A DNA stretch of 64,000 nt from Roseospira navarrensis (lineage in GTDB: Bacteria; Pseudomonadota; Alphaproteobacteria; Rhodospirillales; Rhodospirillaceae). The stretch is from positions 62,001-126,000 of the forward strand of contig NZ_WIVE01000002.1 of NCBI RefSeq assembly GCF_009601025.1, read 5' to 3'. Position numbers and translations under genes: made by a program. Numbering within the stretch: the stretch's first letter is position 1; each line of letters opens with the position of its first letter. Of the stretch, positions 21,516 to 30,030 are shown in pieces. The notes under the pieces are model-generated. The model was not told where the DNA came from and searched no databases. It was given only the letters and a program-made list of their open reading frames with translations.

Positions 21516-22793
21516 ATGGCCACCGCCGAGTCCGCCGCCCCGCCCGATGACGGCATTCTCCGCACCAACGACGGCGTCCCGCTGAAGACCACCCTGCGCC
21601 GGGTCAACCGGCGTCAGAAGATGGTCGCGCTTGGCCTTGTCCTGCCACTGTTTTTGTTCATCCTGGTCACGTTCCTGGCGCCCATCGGCATGATGCTGTT
21701 CCGGGCCGTGGACAACCCCGTGATCCAGGAGCAGATCCCCCGCACCGTCGCCCTGCTGAACGAGACCTGGGACGGCGAGAGCGTCCCCGACGATGCCGTG
21801 TTCGACGTGCTCGCCGAGGAGATGATCCAGCAGTACAAGGTCCGGGAGATCGCCAAGGTCGGCACCCGCCTGAACTACGAGCAGGGCGGCCTGCGCAGCC
21901 TCATCACCAAGACCGCGCGCAACATCGCCCACCGCGCCGAGCCGCCCTGGAAGGACGCCTTCATCGCCATCGATGAGCGATGGGGCCAGCCCGAGACCTG
22001 GGGCATCATCCAGAACGCCGCCCCGCGCTACACGCTGTCGTTCTTTCTGGCGGCGCTGGACCTGCGCTACGACTGGCAGGGCAACATTGTCGAACAGCCC
22101 GAATACGAACAGATCTACGTGAAGATGTTCGTCCGCACCATGTGGATCAGCGGCCTGGTCACGGTGCTGTGCGTGGCGCTCGGCTTCCCGGTGGCCTACC
22201 TGCTCGCCACCCTGCCCATGCGGCAGTCCAACATCCTCATGATCCTGGTGCTGCTGCCCTTCTGGACCTCGCTGCTGGTGCGCACGACGTCATGGATCGT
22301 GTTGCTGCAGACCGAGGGTGTGCTCAACGACATCATGGTCTGGATCGGCATCCTCTCGGATGAGGGCCGCGTCCAGATGATCTACAACCAGCTCGGCACC
22401 ATCATCGCCATGACGCACATTCTGCTGCCGTTCATGGTGCTGCCGATCTATTCGGTGATGAAGACCATCTCGCCCAGCCACATGCGGGCCGCGCGCTCGC
22501 TGGGAGCCACGCCGCCGCGCGCCTTCTGGGACGTGTATGTGCCGCAGACCCTGCCGGGGATCGGCGCCGGCTCGATCCTCGTGTTCATCCTGTCGGTGGG
22601 CTACTACATCACCCCGGCCCTGGTCGGCGGCCGCACCGGGCAGCTGATTTCCAACTTCATCGCCTATCACATGCAGAAGTCGCTCAACTGGGGGCTGGCC
22701 GCCGCCCTGGGGGCCTTGCTGCTGCTGGGCGTGCTGGTGCTGTACTGGCTGTACAACCGCCTGATCGGCGTGGACAAGATGAAGTTCGGATAG
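21516..22793 (+). CDS. ABC transporter permease, PotB-like
   Basis: The 425-residue inner-membrane protein has a first helix at about 39-64 (LGLVLPLFLFILVTFLAPIGMMLF), then an unusually long periplasmic segment of about 150 residues, then five further helices. The EAA-type coupling loop is visible as SPSHMRAARSLGATPPRAFWDVYVPQTLPGI, which docks on the ATPase. The extended first periplasmic loop distinguishes this PotB subgroup from the shorter enterobacterial PotB. The ATG at 21516 (MATAESAAPP) was preferred over an upstream in-frame TTG. The next gene starts 24 bases downstream. Confidence 0.92.
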   Translation: MATAESAAPPDDGILRTNDGVPLKTTLRRVNRRQKMVALGLVLPLFLFILVTFLAPIGMMLFRAVDNPVIQEQIPRTVALLNETWDGESVPDDAVFDVLAEEMIQQYKVREIAKVGTRLNYEQGGLRSLITKTARNIAHRAEPPWKDAFIAIDERWGQPETWGIIQNAAPRYTLSFFLAALDLRYDWQGNIVEQPEYEQIYVKMFVRTMWISGLVTVLCVALGFPVAYLLATLPMRQSNILMILVLLPFWTSLLVRTTSWIVLLQTEGVLNDIMVWIGILSDEGRVQMIYNQLGTIIAMTHILLPFMVLPIYSVMKTISPSHMRAARSLGATPPRAFWDVYVPQTLPGIGAGSILVFILSVGYYITPALVGGRTGQLISNFIAYHMQKSLNWGLAAALGALLLLGVLVLYWLYNRLIGVDKMKFG

Positions 22794-22817
22794 GACAGGA
22801 CGGGAGGAGACACCACC

Positions 22818-23672
22818 ATGAGCGCCCTGCCCCCCTATGCCGGCCCGCTGGAACGGTTCTGGTACTACGCCTTCCGCGTGCTGTGCGGCCTGATCCTGTT
22901 CTTCCTCATCATGCCGATCCTTGTGATCGTGCCGTTGTCGTTCAACGCCGAACCCTATTTCACCTTCACCAAGGGCATGCTCGCCTTCGACAGCGAAGCC
23001 TATTCCCTGCGCTGGTACCGGGACATCATCGAGAACGAACAGTGGCTGCACTCGATGAAGAACAGCTTCATCGTCGGCATCTGCGCGACCATCCTGGCCA
23101 CCGCCCTGGGCACCCTGGCCGCCCTGGGCCTGAGCCGCGCGCACATGCCGGCGCGCAACCTGTTCATGGGCATCCTGATCTCGCCCATGATCGTGCCGCT
23201 CATCATCACGGCGGCCGGCATGTACTTCTTCTATTCCGACGTCGGGTTGGCCCAGACGCTGCCCGGCATCATCCTGGCCCACACCGCGCTGGGCACGCCT
23301 TTCGTGGTCATCACCGTGACCGCCACCCTGTCGGGGTTCGACACCAACCTGATCCGCGCCTCCAGCAGTCTGGGGGCCACGCCGACCTACACCTTCTTCA
23401 ACATCACCATGCCGCTCATCATGCCGGGGATGGTGTCGGGCGCGCTGTTCGCCTTCATCACCAGCTTCGACGAGGTGGTGGTGGTGCTCTTCCTGGCCGG
23501 GTTCGAGGAACGCACCATCCCGCGCCAGATGTGGGCCGGCATCCGCGAGCAGATCAGTCCCACCATCCTGGCCGTGGCCACGCTGCTGATCTGCGTGTCC
23601 GTGCTGCTGCTGGTGACGCTGGAACTGCTGCGGCGCCGCGGCGAGCGACTGCGGGGCCTGAGCCCGGGGTGA
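22818..23672 (+). CDS. ABC transporter permease, PotC-like
   Basis: The 284-residue inner-membrane protein has about six helices, beginning FRVLCGLILFFLIMPILVIVPLSF. The EAA loop reads DTNLIRASSSLGATPTYTFFNITMPLIMPG. It pairs with the PotB-like permease to form the pore of the importer. GGGAGGAG lies 9 bases before the ATG. Its TGA is followed after 4 bases by the TTG start of the C45-type gene, so the latter is very likely part of the same operon. Confidence 0.93.
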   Translation: MSALPPYAGPLERFWYYAFRVLCGLILFFLIMPILVIVPLSFNAEPYFTFTKGMLAFDSEAYSLRWYRDIIENEQWLHSMKNSFIVGICATILATALGTLAALGLSRAHMPARNLFMGILISPMIVPLIITAAGMYFFYSDVGLAQTLPGIILAHTALGTPFVVITVTATLSGFDTNLIRASSSLGATPTYTFFNITMPLIMPGMVSGALFAFITSFDEVVVVLFLAGFEERTIPRQMWAGIREQISPTILAVATLLICVSVLLLVTLELLRRRGERLRGLSPG

Positions 23673-23676
23673 GGCA

Positions 23677-24714
23677 TTGGCGTTGATCGAGGCCACCGGG
23701 GACGGACCGACCTTGCACACCGCCGGCGATCCGGCCGCCATCGGCCGGGCGCTGGGGGTGGCGGGAGTAAACGCCTTTCACCGTCGCATTAAGCCCTCGC
23801 GCGCGTTCACGGCCTGTGCGGCCTTCGTCGGCTCGGACCGGCTGGCCGCGCTGGAGGCCGCCGCGCGCACCCACACGCCCGCCGCCCTGGCCGAGGTCGC
23901 GGGACTGGCCGAGGGCCTCGCCCTGCCCTTCCCCGAGGTGTTCGCCTGGATGTGCCGGGGCGACCTGCCGGGCGTGCTCTGGCCCGCCCCACCCGACGCG
24001 GGTGCCGAGGGCTGCACGACCGTCGCGTGGCGGGACGGGGCCGGCGGCGGCCTGCTGGCCCACAACGAGGACGGCGACCCCACGCTTCGCGACGCTGTCT
24101 TCCTGGCCCGGATCGAGCCCGACGGCGCGCCCGCCTTCACCGCGTTCTGCTACCCGGGCTCGCTGCCCGGCCACGCCTTCACCTGGACCGACGCCGGGCT
24201 GGTCATGACCATCAACAACATCCGCGCCGGCCGTCCGGGCCTGGGGGTGCCCCGCATCCTGCGCGCCCGCGCCGCGCTCGCGGCCCACACCCTGGCCGAG
24301 GCGCGGTCCCTCCTGGAAAACGGCCCGATCGCCGGCGCCTATCATCACCTTCTGGCCCGCCCGGGCGAGGGCCTGCTGGGCGTGGAGACCGCCGCCGAGG
24401 GCTGTGCGTGCGATCCGGGCCCGGCGGCCTTCGCCCACGCCAACCACGCGCTGTGGAGCCGTCCCGTGGATCAGGTGGTCACGCCCTCGTCCGCCGCCCG
24501 TCAGACGCGCGCCGAGACCCTCCTCAGGACCTGGCCCGCGCGCCCGACCTCGGACCACCTGCGCGGTGTGCTCGACGACCGGGCGGACCCCGCCCTGCCC
24601 ATCCGGCGCACCGATCCGGCCGACCCGGACGGCGAAAACATCCTGGGGCGGCTGGTCGCCACCGTGACGGCCGCGGACCTGCAGATTGACGCAGGTCTTG
24701 TCCAGAGCCCGTAA
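23677..24714 (+). CDS. C45-family autoproteolytic acyltransferase/hydrolase
   Basis: The 345-residue protein resembles the acyl-coenzyme A:6-aminopenicillanate acyltransferase (peptidase C45) family of Ntn hydrolases. The probable nucleophile is Cys113 in AEGCTTVAWRD, which would become N-terminal after self-cleavage at Gly112-Cys113. LLAHNEDGDP (about 128-137) is the conserved segment that follows it. No signal peptide is seen, so it is likely cytoplasmic. The start is TTG at 23677 with GGGTGAGG just upstream. Its place at the end of an amine-importer operon suggests it hydrolyses or acylates the imported compound; the substrate is unknown. Confidence 0.82.
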   Translation: MALIEATGDGPTLHTAGDPAAIGRALGVAGVNAFHRRIKPSRAFTACAAFVGSDRLAALEAAARTHTPAALAEVAGLAEGLALPFPEVFAWMCRGDLPGVLWPAPPDAGAEGCTTVAWRDGAGGGLLAHNEDGDPTLRDAVFLARIEPDGAPAFTAFCYPGSLPGHAFTWTDAGLVMTINNIRAGRPGLGVPRILRARAALAAHTLAEARSLLENGPIAGAYHHLLARPGEGLLGVETAAEGCACDPGPAAFAHANHALWSRPVDQVVTPSSAARQTRAETLLRTWPARPTSDHLRGVLDDRADPALPIRRTDPADPDGENILGRLVATVTAADLQIDAGLVQSP

Positions 24715-24762
24715 CTCCGCGATGGTTGGAGATCGGCTGCGCAGCGGGAAAGGAACGCCGCC

Positions 24763-25539
24763 ATGTCCTCCAACGGGCCGGATACCAGCGGACACAAGGG
24801 CACGCTGATCGTCACGGGAGGCAGCCGCGGCATCGGCGCGGCCGTGGCCAGACGGGCGGCGCGCGACGGCTGGGCCGTCGCGGTGGCCTATAGCCAGGAC
24901 TCCCAAGGGGCCGAGGCGGTGGCCCGCGACATCGCCGCCGCCGGCGGCCACGCCCAGGCGGTCCACTGCGAGGTCACGGTCGAGGCCGACATTCCCGCCC
25001 TGTTCACCTTCGCCGCCGACCGGCTCGGCCCCATCACGGGGCTGGTCAACAACGCCGGCATCACGGGGCCCGTGTCCCGGGTGGCGGACCTAAAGACCGC
25101 CGACCTTGAACGCCTCGTGGCGGTGAACGTGACCGGCGCGATCCTGTGCGCGCGCGAGGCCGTGCGCCGCCTGTCCACGGCGCGGGGCGGTGCGGGCGGC
25201 GCGATCGTCAATATCTCCTCGGCGGCGGCGCGGCTGGGCGGGCCGGGCGAACTGGTGGCCTATGCCGCCACCAAGGGCGCCATCGACTCCCTGACCGTGG
25301 GGCTGGCCCGGGAGGTCGCCGACGAGGGCATCCGCGTCAACGGCGTTGCACCCGGGCTGATCGAGACCGGCATCCACGCGGCGGCGGGCGCGCCGGACCG
25401 GCTGGCCCGGCTGGGACCCGCCGTCCCCATCGGCCGGGCCGGATCGGCCGAGGAAGTGGCGGAGGCCGTCGTCTGGCTGCTGTCGCCGGCGGCGTCCTAC
25501 GTCACAGGCACCACCATCGACGTCACCGGGGGCCGGTAA
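24763..25539 (+). CDS. Short-chain dehydrogenase/reductase (SDR)
   Basis: The 258-residue protein is a classical NAD(P)-dependent SDR. TGGSRGIG (18-25) is the cofactor glycine motif, NNAG (96-99) is the structural motif, and the catalytic set is Ser in ISSAAA (about 152), Tyr167 and Lys171 in YAATK. The C-terminus ends YVTGTTIDVTGGR, as in FabG-like enzymes and sugar or alcohol dehydrogenases. GAAAGGAAC lies about 10 bases before the ATG. It follows the C45 gene by 48 bp on the same strand and might be cotranscribed. Substrate cannot be assigned. Confidence 0.92.
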   Translation: MSSNGPDTSGHKGTLIVTGGSRGIGAAVARRAARDGWAVAVAYSQDSQGAEAVARDIAAAGGHAQAVHCEVTVEADIPALFTFAADRLGPITGLVNNAGITGPVSRVADLKTADLERLVAVNVTGAILCAREAVRRLSTARGGAGGAIVNISSAAARLGGPGELVAYAATKGAIDSLTVGLAREVADEGIRVNGVAPGLIETGIHAAAGAPDRLARLGPAVPIGRAGSAEEVAEAVVWLLSPAASYVTGTTIDVTGGR

Positions 25540-25643
25540 CCCGGCCGAAAGCCCAGATTGCCAATCCATGACCCGATCGCGTATCGTGATACGGCATCGG
25601 GGGAATACCTCCTGCCCTCGGGACTCGGTCAGGACGACGCGGA

Positions 25644-26471
25644 ATGGGATGCTGGGTGAAATTCTGGGGGGTCCGCGGCAGCGTCCCGTGCCCATCTCCC
25701 GACCATGTCGTCTATGGCGGCAACACCAGTTGCGTCGAGGTCGTCCTGGACGGGCGACACATCATCCTGGATGCGGGCACCGGGCTGCGGCTGCTCGGCA
25801 AGTCCTGGCTGGCGCGGGGCATCACCCAGGGCACCCTGCTGATGACCCACACGCACTGGGATCACATCATCGGCTTCCCGTTCTTCGCCCCCGCCTATCG
25901 CGCCGATTTCTCGCTGGACATCATGGCCGGCCACGTCTCCCACAACGGGGGCATCCGCCGTCTGTTCTCCACCAGCATGGCGGACCCCATGTTCCCCGTG
26001 CCGCTGGATTCCATGAACAGCCGCATGACCTTCCGGGACTTCCAGCCCTGGGATACCTTCGTGCTCGAAGATGCGGTGCATGTCGCCACGGCGCCGCTCA
26101 ACCACCCGAACGGCGCCACCGGCTATCGGCTGGAATACGCCGGGCTGGCCATCTGCTACATCACCGACACGGAACACGTGCCCAACCAGCCGGACCGCAA
26201 TGTGCTGCACCTGATCGAGGGCGCGGACCTCGTGATCTACGACAGTACGTACACGGACGAGGAGTTCGGGGCCAAGATCGGCTGGGGCCATTCCACCTGG
26301 CAGGAGGGCATCCGCCTGTGCCGGATGGCCGGGGCCAAGCGGCTGGCGGTGTTCCACCACGAACCGGAGCATGACGACGCCTTCATGGGGCGTCTGGAAG
26401 ACGAGGTCCGGCAGCGCTGGACCCACGCGTTGGTGGCGCGCGACGGCATGGAACTGACGTTGCGCCCCTGA
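25644..26471 (+). CDS. MBL-fold metal-dependent hydrolase
   Basis: The 275-residue protein starts WVKFWGVRGSVPCP, the characteristic N-terminus of a metallo-beta-lactamase subgroup related to phosphodiesterases such as PhnP or cyclic-phosphate hydrolases. The metal motif THTHWDH (HxHxDH) is present, followed by further ligand candidates in NHPNGATGYRLEYAG, YDSTYTDEEF and GHSTW. VVYGGNTSCVEV matches the usual second strand. No signal peptide is seen. The substrate is unknown; homologues sometimes occur beside sensory domains, but none is here. Confidence 0.88.
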   Translation: MGCWVKFWGVRGSVPCPSPDHVVYGGNTSCVEVVLDGRHIILDAGTGLRLLGKSWLARGITQGTLLMTHTHWDHIIGFPFFAPAYRADFSLDIMAGHVSHNGGIRRLFSTSMADPMFPVPLDSMNSRMTFRDFQPWDTFVLEDAVHVATAPLNHPNGATGYRLEYAGLAICYITDTEHVPNQPDRNVLHLIEGADLVIYDSTYTDEEFGAKIGWGHSTWQEGIRLCRMAGAKRLAVFHHEPEHDDAFMGRLEDEVRQRWTHALVARDGMELTLRP

Positions 26472-26509
26472 AGGATCTGTCGCCGGCTCCACCAGGGAGA
26501 ACCCTGACC

Positions 26510-26794
26510 ATGGCGTGCATCCTGCTGCAAGTCCTTGAGACTTATCTGCTCCCAGCCCTGTTCGCGATCGTCCTCATGGGTATCGCCACGAAGGCGCTCC
26601 GCCGCAGCCGGCCTCGGGCGCGGAACCCCTCCGCCCATCTCGCCTGGGCCGACAATCCGAACTGGGAGGACGAGACCCAGCGCCGCGCCTGGGCGCGCGG
26701 ATCCTGGCGCGACCCGGACGACGATGATGACGACGGCGATGGGGATGGGGATGGCGGCGGCGATGGCGGCGGCGATGGCGGCGGCGGCGATTGA
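26510..26794 (+). CDS. Small membrane protein with Asp/Gly-rich tail, hypothetical
   Basis: The 94-residue protein is not recognised. It has one probable membrane helix at about 4-27 (LLQVLETYLLPALFAIVLMGIA), a basic patch KALRRSRPRAR, a Trp-rich segment with several Trp, and a C-terminal 30 residues made almost only of Asp and Gly. AGGGAGA lies about 10 bases before the ATG. The tail is encoded by a GATGGCGGC-type tandem repeat that may vary in length. It ends 19 bp from the convergent nucleotidyltransferase gene. It could be a membrane-anchored acidic, perhaps cation-binding, peptide, but this is speculation. Confidence 0.55.
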   Translation: MACILLQVLETYLLPALFAIVLMGIATKALRRSRPRARNPSAHLAWADNPNWEDETQRRAWARGSWRDPDDDDDDGDGDGDGGGDGGGDGGGGD

Positions 26795-26813
26795 TCCCTG
26801 GCCTGCCGCAGGA

Positions 26814-27623
26814 TCAGCCACCAGGCGTGGGAACGTGGCCGATGGTCACCCGGAACAGCGCCTCGGCCTCGGCCCGGCCGAGCACCGACCTATTGGGGCC
26901 GGACGTCCCCACCCGGTCGGGAATGCCCTGATCCAGCACCGCCTTGATCCAGTCGTCCAGGACGGGCACGCGAGGCTCTCTGCCCAGTTCCGACGTGAGC
27001 GCCTTGGCGGCCTGCAGATCGGCAATGGCCGAGCGCACGGACTCCGGGACGTCAAGGTCAGCCAGCAGGGACGCCAGGGCCATGGGCGGTGGCACGGCGG
27101 TCTCCGCGATCCACAGCAGGCAGAGACAGGGCCGGATCGCATAGAAATATTTTTTCGGGCGAACCTCGGTGCGATCCCCGAGATACGCACGCCAGTTCGT
27201 CCAGGCCATGCTGGCGTAGGCCCGCGCCAGCGTGCTGCGGTCGCCGCACTGGTCGAACAGCGCGCGGGCGGCAGGTCGAAACGCCCCGTCGTCCCGATAG
27301 ACAATCGGCGAGCGCAGCCACTCCGATAGAGCCGGGTTGGATTTCAGCAGCAGCCGCAACGCCTTGCGAACGTCCCACCCGGCCAGATCAATCAAATCCG
27401 GGTCAAGGGGCCGCTCGATCACATCGCGACCCGGATCGAGCGACAGGTACCACTCCACCGGGTGCGCATAGACGAACCGGACATCGTAGTCGCTGTCCAG
27501 CGAGGGGAAACCCCAGGCACGGCTTCCCGACTCCACGGCATAGAGGATGCGCACCCCTTCCTCGGCCTCAATGTCCGTCAGGCGCGCAAGAATGCGATCA
27601 TGGTGGTCGTCCAACTCGGTCAC
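26814..27623 (-). CDS. Nucleotidyltransferase-fold protein (YcgL/RlaP-like)
   Basis: About 269 residues from a GTG start at 27623. The DNA polymerase beta-type nucleotidyltransferase motif is visible as ESGSRAWGFPSLDSDYDVRFVYAHP, giving GS and DxD metal residues. EWYLSLDPGRDVIERPLDPDLIDLAGWDVRKALRLLLKSNP follows, as in the RlaP/YcgL family linked in some genomes to RNA repair. No RNA ligase or other repair gene is adjacent. The GTG was chosen because an AGGA lies 10 bases upstream; an ATG at 27728 would add 35 basic residues and run to within 19 bases of the divergent DUF4282 gene start. Confidence 0.8.
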   Translation of the reverse strand: MTELDDHHDRILARLTDIEAEEGVRILYAVESGSRAWGFPSLDSDYDVRFVYAHPVEWYLSLDPGRDVIERPLDPDLIDLAGWDVRKALRLLLKSNPALSEWLRSPIVYRDDGAFRPAARALFDQCGDRSTLARAYASMAWTNWRAYLGDRTEVRPKKYFYAIRPCLCLLWIAETAVPPPMALASLLADLDVPESVRSAIADLQAAKALTSELGREPRVPVLDDWIKAVLDQGIPDRVGTSGPNRSVLGRAEAEALFRVTIGHVPTPGG

Positions 27624-27747
27624 GATCAATTCATCCTGACGGACCGCCCACGGCTTGCGATTCCGGGCCGGGCCGCTAGACTTCTCGTTCCACCGGCGCA
27701 ACGCCGCCGGTTTGCGGGCGTGCGCCACTCATGAGGGGGACAGCGGC

Positions 27748-28041
27748 ATGGTCAAAAGCTTCATCAGTTTCGATTCGTTCATCACGCCGACGGTCATCAA
27801 GTTCATCTATTACGTGCTGCTTGTTGTCGTCGCCGTGTCAGGCGTGGTCCAGATCGTCGTGGCCCTGAGCATGCTCGGAAGCAGCTTCATCCAGGCGCTC
27901 GGCATGCTGATCGCGGCCGTAGTCGGCACGTTCCTGGGCATCGTGTTCGTGCGCGTGGGTGTCGAAGGCGTGATCGCCTTCTTCCAGATCCACGACGCCC
28001 TGGTGCACGGCAAGACCAAGTCCGGCGGCCAACGACTTTGA
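27748..28041 (+). CDS. DUF4282-type small membrane protein
   Basis: The 97-residue protein reads FISFDSFITPTVIKFIYYVLLVVVAVSGVVQIV at its start, the pattern of the DUF4282 family, with a second hydrophobic stretch at about 49-72 and a probable amphipathic segment after it. Function is unknown for the family. GAGGGGGAC lies about 10 bases before the ATG at 27748. A strong intrinsic terminator follows the stop. It is divergent from the nucleotidyltransferase gene and convergent with cobS. Confidence 0.82.
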   Translation: MVKSFISFDSFITPTVIKFIYYVLLVVVAVSGVVQIVVALSMLGSSFIQALGMLIAAVVGTFLGIVFVRVGVEGVIAFFQIHDALVHGKTKSGGQRL

Positions 28042-28050
28042 AGCCATTGT

Positions 28051-28084
28051 GCCCGGATCCTGACCCATCAGGATCCGGGCTTTT
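28051..28084. terminator. Intrinsic terminator between the DUF4282 gene and cobS
   Basis: GCCCGGATCCTGA (28051-28063) pairs perfectly with TCAGGATCCGGGC (28068-28080) around loop CCCA, followed by TTTT on the plus strand. It lies 9 bases after the DUF4282 stop and 41 bases from the convergent cobS stop. It may also halt cobS transcription, though the minus-strand flank lacks a T-run. Confidence 0.88.
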
Positions 28085-28125
28085 GGCGGCGGCGCCGCGC
28101 CGGATGCGCCCGGATCGCCGGTCGC

Positions 28126-29112
28126 TCAGGTCACCGTCAGGTTCGCGGCGCTTTCCTTCAGTTCGGCCCCAAAGCAGCGCTGATAGTACTCGGCGATCAG
28201 CGCCCGTTCGGTCTCGTCGCACTTGTTCAGGAACGTGACCCGGAAGGCGAACGCCAGATCGCCGAAGATGGTGGCGTTCTCGGCCCAGGTCAGGACCGTG
28301 CGCGGGCTCATGACGGTGGAAATGTCGCCATTGATGAAGCCGTTGCGGGTCAGATCCGCGACCGCGACCATCTGGCTCAGGGTCTTGCGGCCCTCCGGCG
28401 TGTCGTACTGCGGCTGTTTGGCCGCCGAGATCTCCACCTCGGCGTCGTGCTCCAGATAGTTCAGGGTCGCGACGATGTTCCAGCGGTCCATCTGGCCCTG
28501 GTTGATCTGCTGGGTGCCGTGATAAAGGCCCGTGGTGTCGCCCAGGCCCACGGTGTTCGCGGTCGCGAACAGGCGGAACGACGGGTGCGGGCGGATCACC
28601 TTGTTCTGGTCGAGCAGGGTGAGGCGGCCCTCCACCTCCAGCACGCGCTGGATCACGAACATCACGTCCGGCCGGCCGGCGTCGTACTCGTCGAACACCA
28701 GCGCGCAGGCATGCTGCAGCGCCCAGGGCAGGATGCCTTCGCGGAACTCGGTCACCTGCAGGCCGTCGCGCAGCACGATGGCGTCCTTGCCCACCAGATC
28801 GATGCGGCTGACGTGGCTGTCCAGGTTCACGCGGATGCACGGCCAGTTCAGGCGCGCGGCCACCTGCTCGATGTGGGTGGACTTGCCCGTGCCGTGGTAG
28901 CCCTGGATCATGACGCGCCGGTTATGCGCGAAGCCGGCGATGATCGTCAGGGTCGTGTCCCGGTCGAAGCGGTAGTTCGGATCCACGTCCGGCACATGCT
29001 CCGTGCGGCGGGAAAAGGCCGGCACGGTCATGTCCGAGTCGATGCCGAAGGCCTCGCGGACCGAGACCGTCGTGTCGGGCTTGTCCAGGAGGGGTTCGGC
29101 CTGGATGTCCAT
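28126..29112 (-). CDS. cobS: Aerobic cobaltochelatase subunit CobS
   Basis: The 328-residue AAA+ ATPase has Walker [10 protein letters not shown] (71-79), Walker [12 protein letters not shown] and sensor region [14 protein letters not shown]. With CobT and CobN it inserts cobalt into hydrogenobyrinic acid a,c-diamide in oxygen-dependent cobalamin synthesis. The ATG at 29112 ([10 protein letters not shown]) has GAGGA about 8 bases upstream; an earlier in-frame ATG at 29160 is less likely. The J-domain gene upstream is the usual alphaproteobacterial neighbour. cobT, usually just downstream, is missing: a convergent DUF4282 gene occupies that place. Confidence 0.95.
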   Translation of the reverse strand: MDIQAEPLLDKPDTTVSVREAFGIDSDMTVPAFSRRTEHVPDVDPNYRFDRDTTLTIIAGFAHNRRVMIQGYHGTGKSTHIEQVAARLNWPCIRVNLDSHVSRIDLVGKDAIVLRDGLQVTEFREGILPWALQHACALVFDEYDAGRPDVMFVIQRVLEVEGRLTLLDQNKVIRPHPSFRLFATANTVGLGDTTGLYHGTQQINQGQMDRWNIVATLNYLEHDAEVEISAAKQPQYDTPEGRKTLSQMVAVADLTRNGFINGDISTVMSPRTVLTWAENATIFGDLAFAFRVTFLNKCDETERALIAEYYQRCFGAELKESAANLTVT

Positions 29113-29190
29113 AGAATGTCCTCGTGTCACGGAATCGAAAGTGGGCGGAGAGTAATCCATGAGCCGCCGGGGAGGAAACCGGAAAGCGGC

Positions 29191-29856
29191 CTACGCCGAC
29201 ACCAGCGGCAGCAGCACCCGATAGGCCTCGCTGATGCGCTTGAAGCGCTCCTCGGCCTCCTTGGCGCCGTTGTTGGCGTCGGGGTGATAGCGCTTCACCA
29301 GCACGCGGTAACGGGCGCGCAGGTCCTCGCGGGAGACCGGCCAGGTCAGTTCCAGTTCGCCCAGCGCCCGGGTCTCCTTGCTGTCGCGGGCGAAGGGGCT
29401 CGCGGCCTCGTGCTCGCGGCGGCGTTCGGCCTCGCGGGCGGCCGCGAAGATGCCGAGCGGATCGCGCAGGTATTCCGGCGAGAACCGGCGCGGATCCTGC
29501 CCGACGCCGTGTCCCGTTCCGCCCATGCGCCAGGTCGGGCGGTCCCAGATGGTCGAGGTCCGCAACTGGGCCTCGATCTCCGCTTCGCTCATGCCGGCGT
29601 AGTAGTTCCACGCCTTGTTGTAGGCCCGCACGTGCTCCAGGCAGAACCGGAAGTAGCTGCTCAACGTGCGATCCTTGGGGGCGCGATGTTCGCCCGGCTC
29701 GCCACAGCCGGGCACGTCGCACACCGGGTCCTGCGGCGGCCCGGCCCCTGGTCCCGACCGATCGAGGAACTCCTCAAGATCGGGGACCGGATCCAGCCGT
29801 CGACGCCGTGCGGCAGTGGCGCCCTGGGCACCCGATTTCCGTCCATATGCGGCCAT
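29191..29856 (-). CDS. J-domain (DnaJ-like) protein upstream of cobS
   Basis: The 221-residue protein has a C-terminal J-domain (about 165-221) with the HPD motif in VKRYHPDANNG, preceded by TWPVSREDLRARYRVL. The N-terminal half has CDVPGCGEPGEHRAP and SYFRFCLEHVRAYNKAWNYY, a possible zinc-binding Cys/His set, followed by MSEAEIEAQL and TIWDRPTW. This architecture, N-terminal Cys-containing region plus C-terminal J-domain, is conserved beside cobS in Alphaproteobacteria. It presumably recruits DnaK to an unknown client. The ATG at 29856 was chosen because the frame upstream has no domain content. Confidence 0.85.
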   Translation of the reverse strand: MAAYGRKSGAQGATAARRRRLDPVPDLEEFLDRSGPGAGPPQDPVCDVPGCGEPGEHRAPKDRTLSSYFRFCLEHVRAYNKAWNYYAGMSEAEIEAQLRTSTIWDRPTWRMGGTGHGVGQDPRRFSPEYLRDPLGIFAAAREAERRREHEAASPFARDSKETRALGELELTWPVSREDLRARYRVLVKRYHPDANNGAKEAEERFKRISEAYRVLLPLVSA

Positions 29857-30030
29857 GGTCCGTCTACTATGGGGCTCGCCCGGGCCGCTGACAAGCCGGG
29901 CCGCCGCGCCGACCTCGCCCGGCGCCCGTCCCTCGCAGGACCCCGCGCTTGATCCCGCCCGATCCGCCCGCCATATGCCCGGAAGAGCACACGCCGCGCA
30001 CCGTGCGCAGGGCAGACGGACGGAGAGGAC

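Noticed and set aside
26719..26794. Short tandem repeats considered as a CRISPR array
   Set aside because: The units are 9-12 bp, in frame and coding for Asp/Gly; there are no spacers and no cas genes.
26535..27329. Plus-strand open frame spanning the small acidic protein and the nucleotidyltransferase gene
   Set aside because: It overlaps two better-supported genes in other frames and shows no domain.
28051..28084. Hairpin after the DUF4282 gene considered as part of a cobalamin riboswitch for cobS
   Set aside because: It lies at the 3' end of cobS, has a perfect stem plus a T-run, and shows no B12-box-like sequence.
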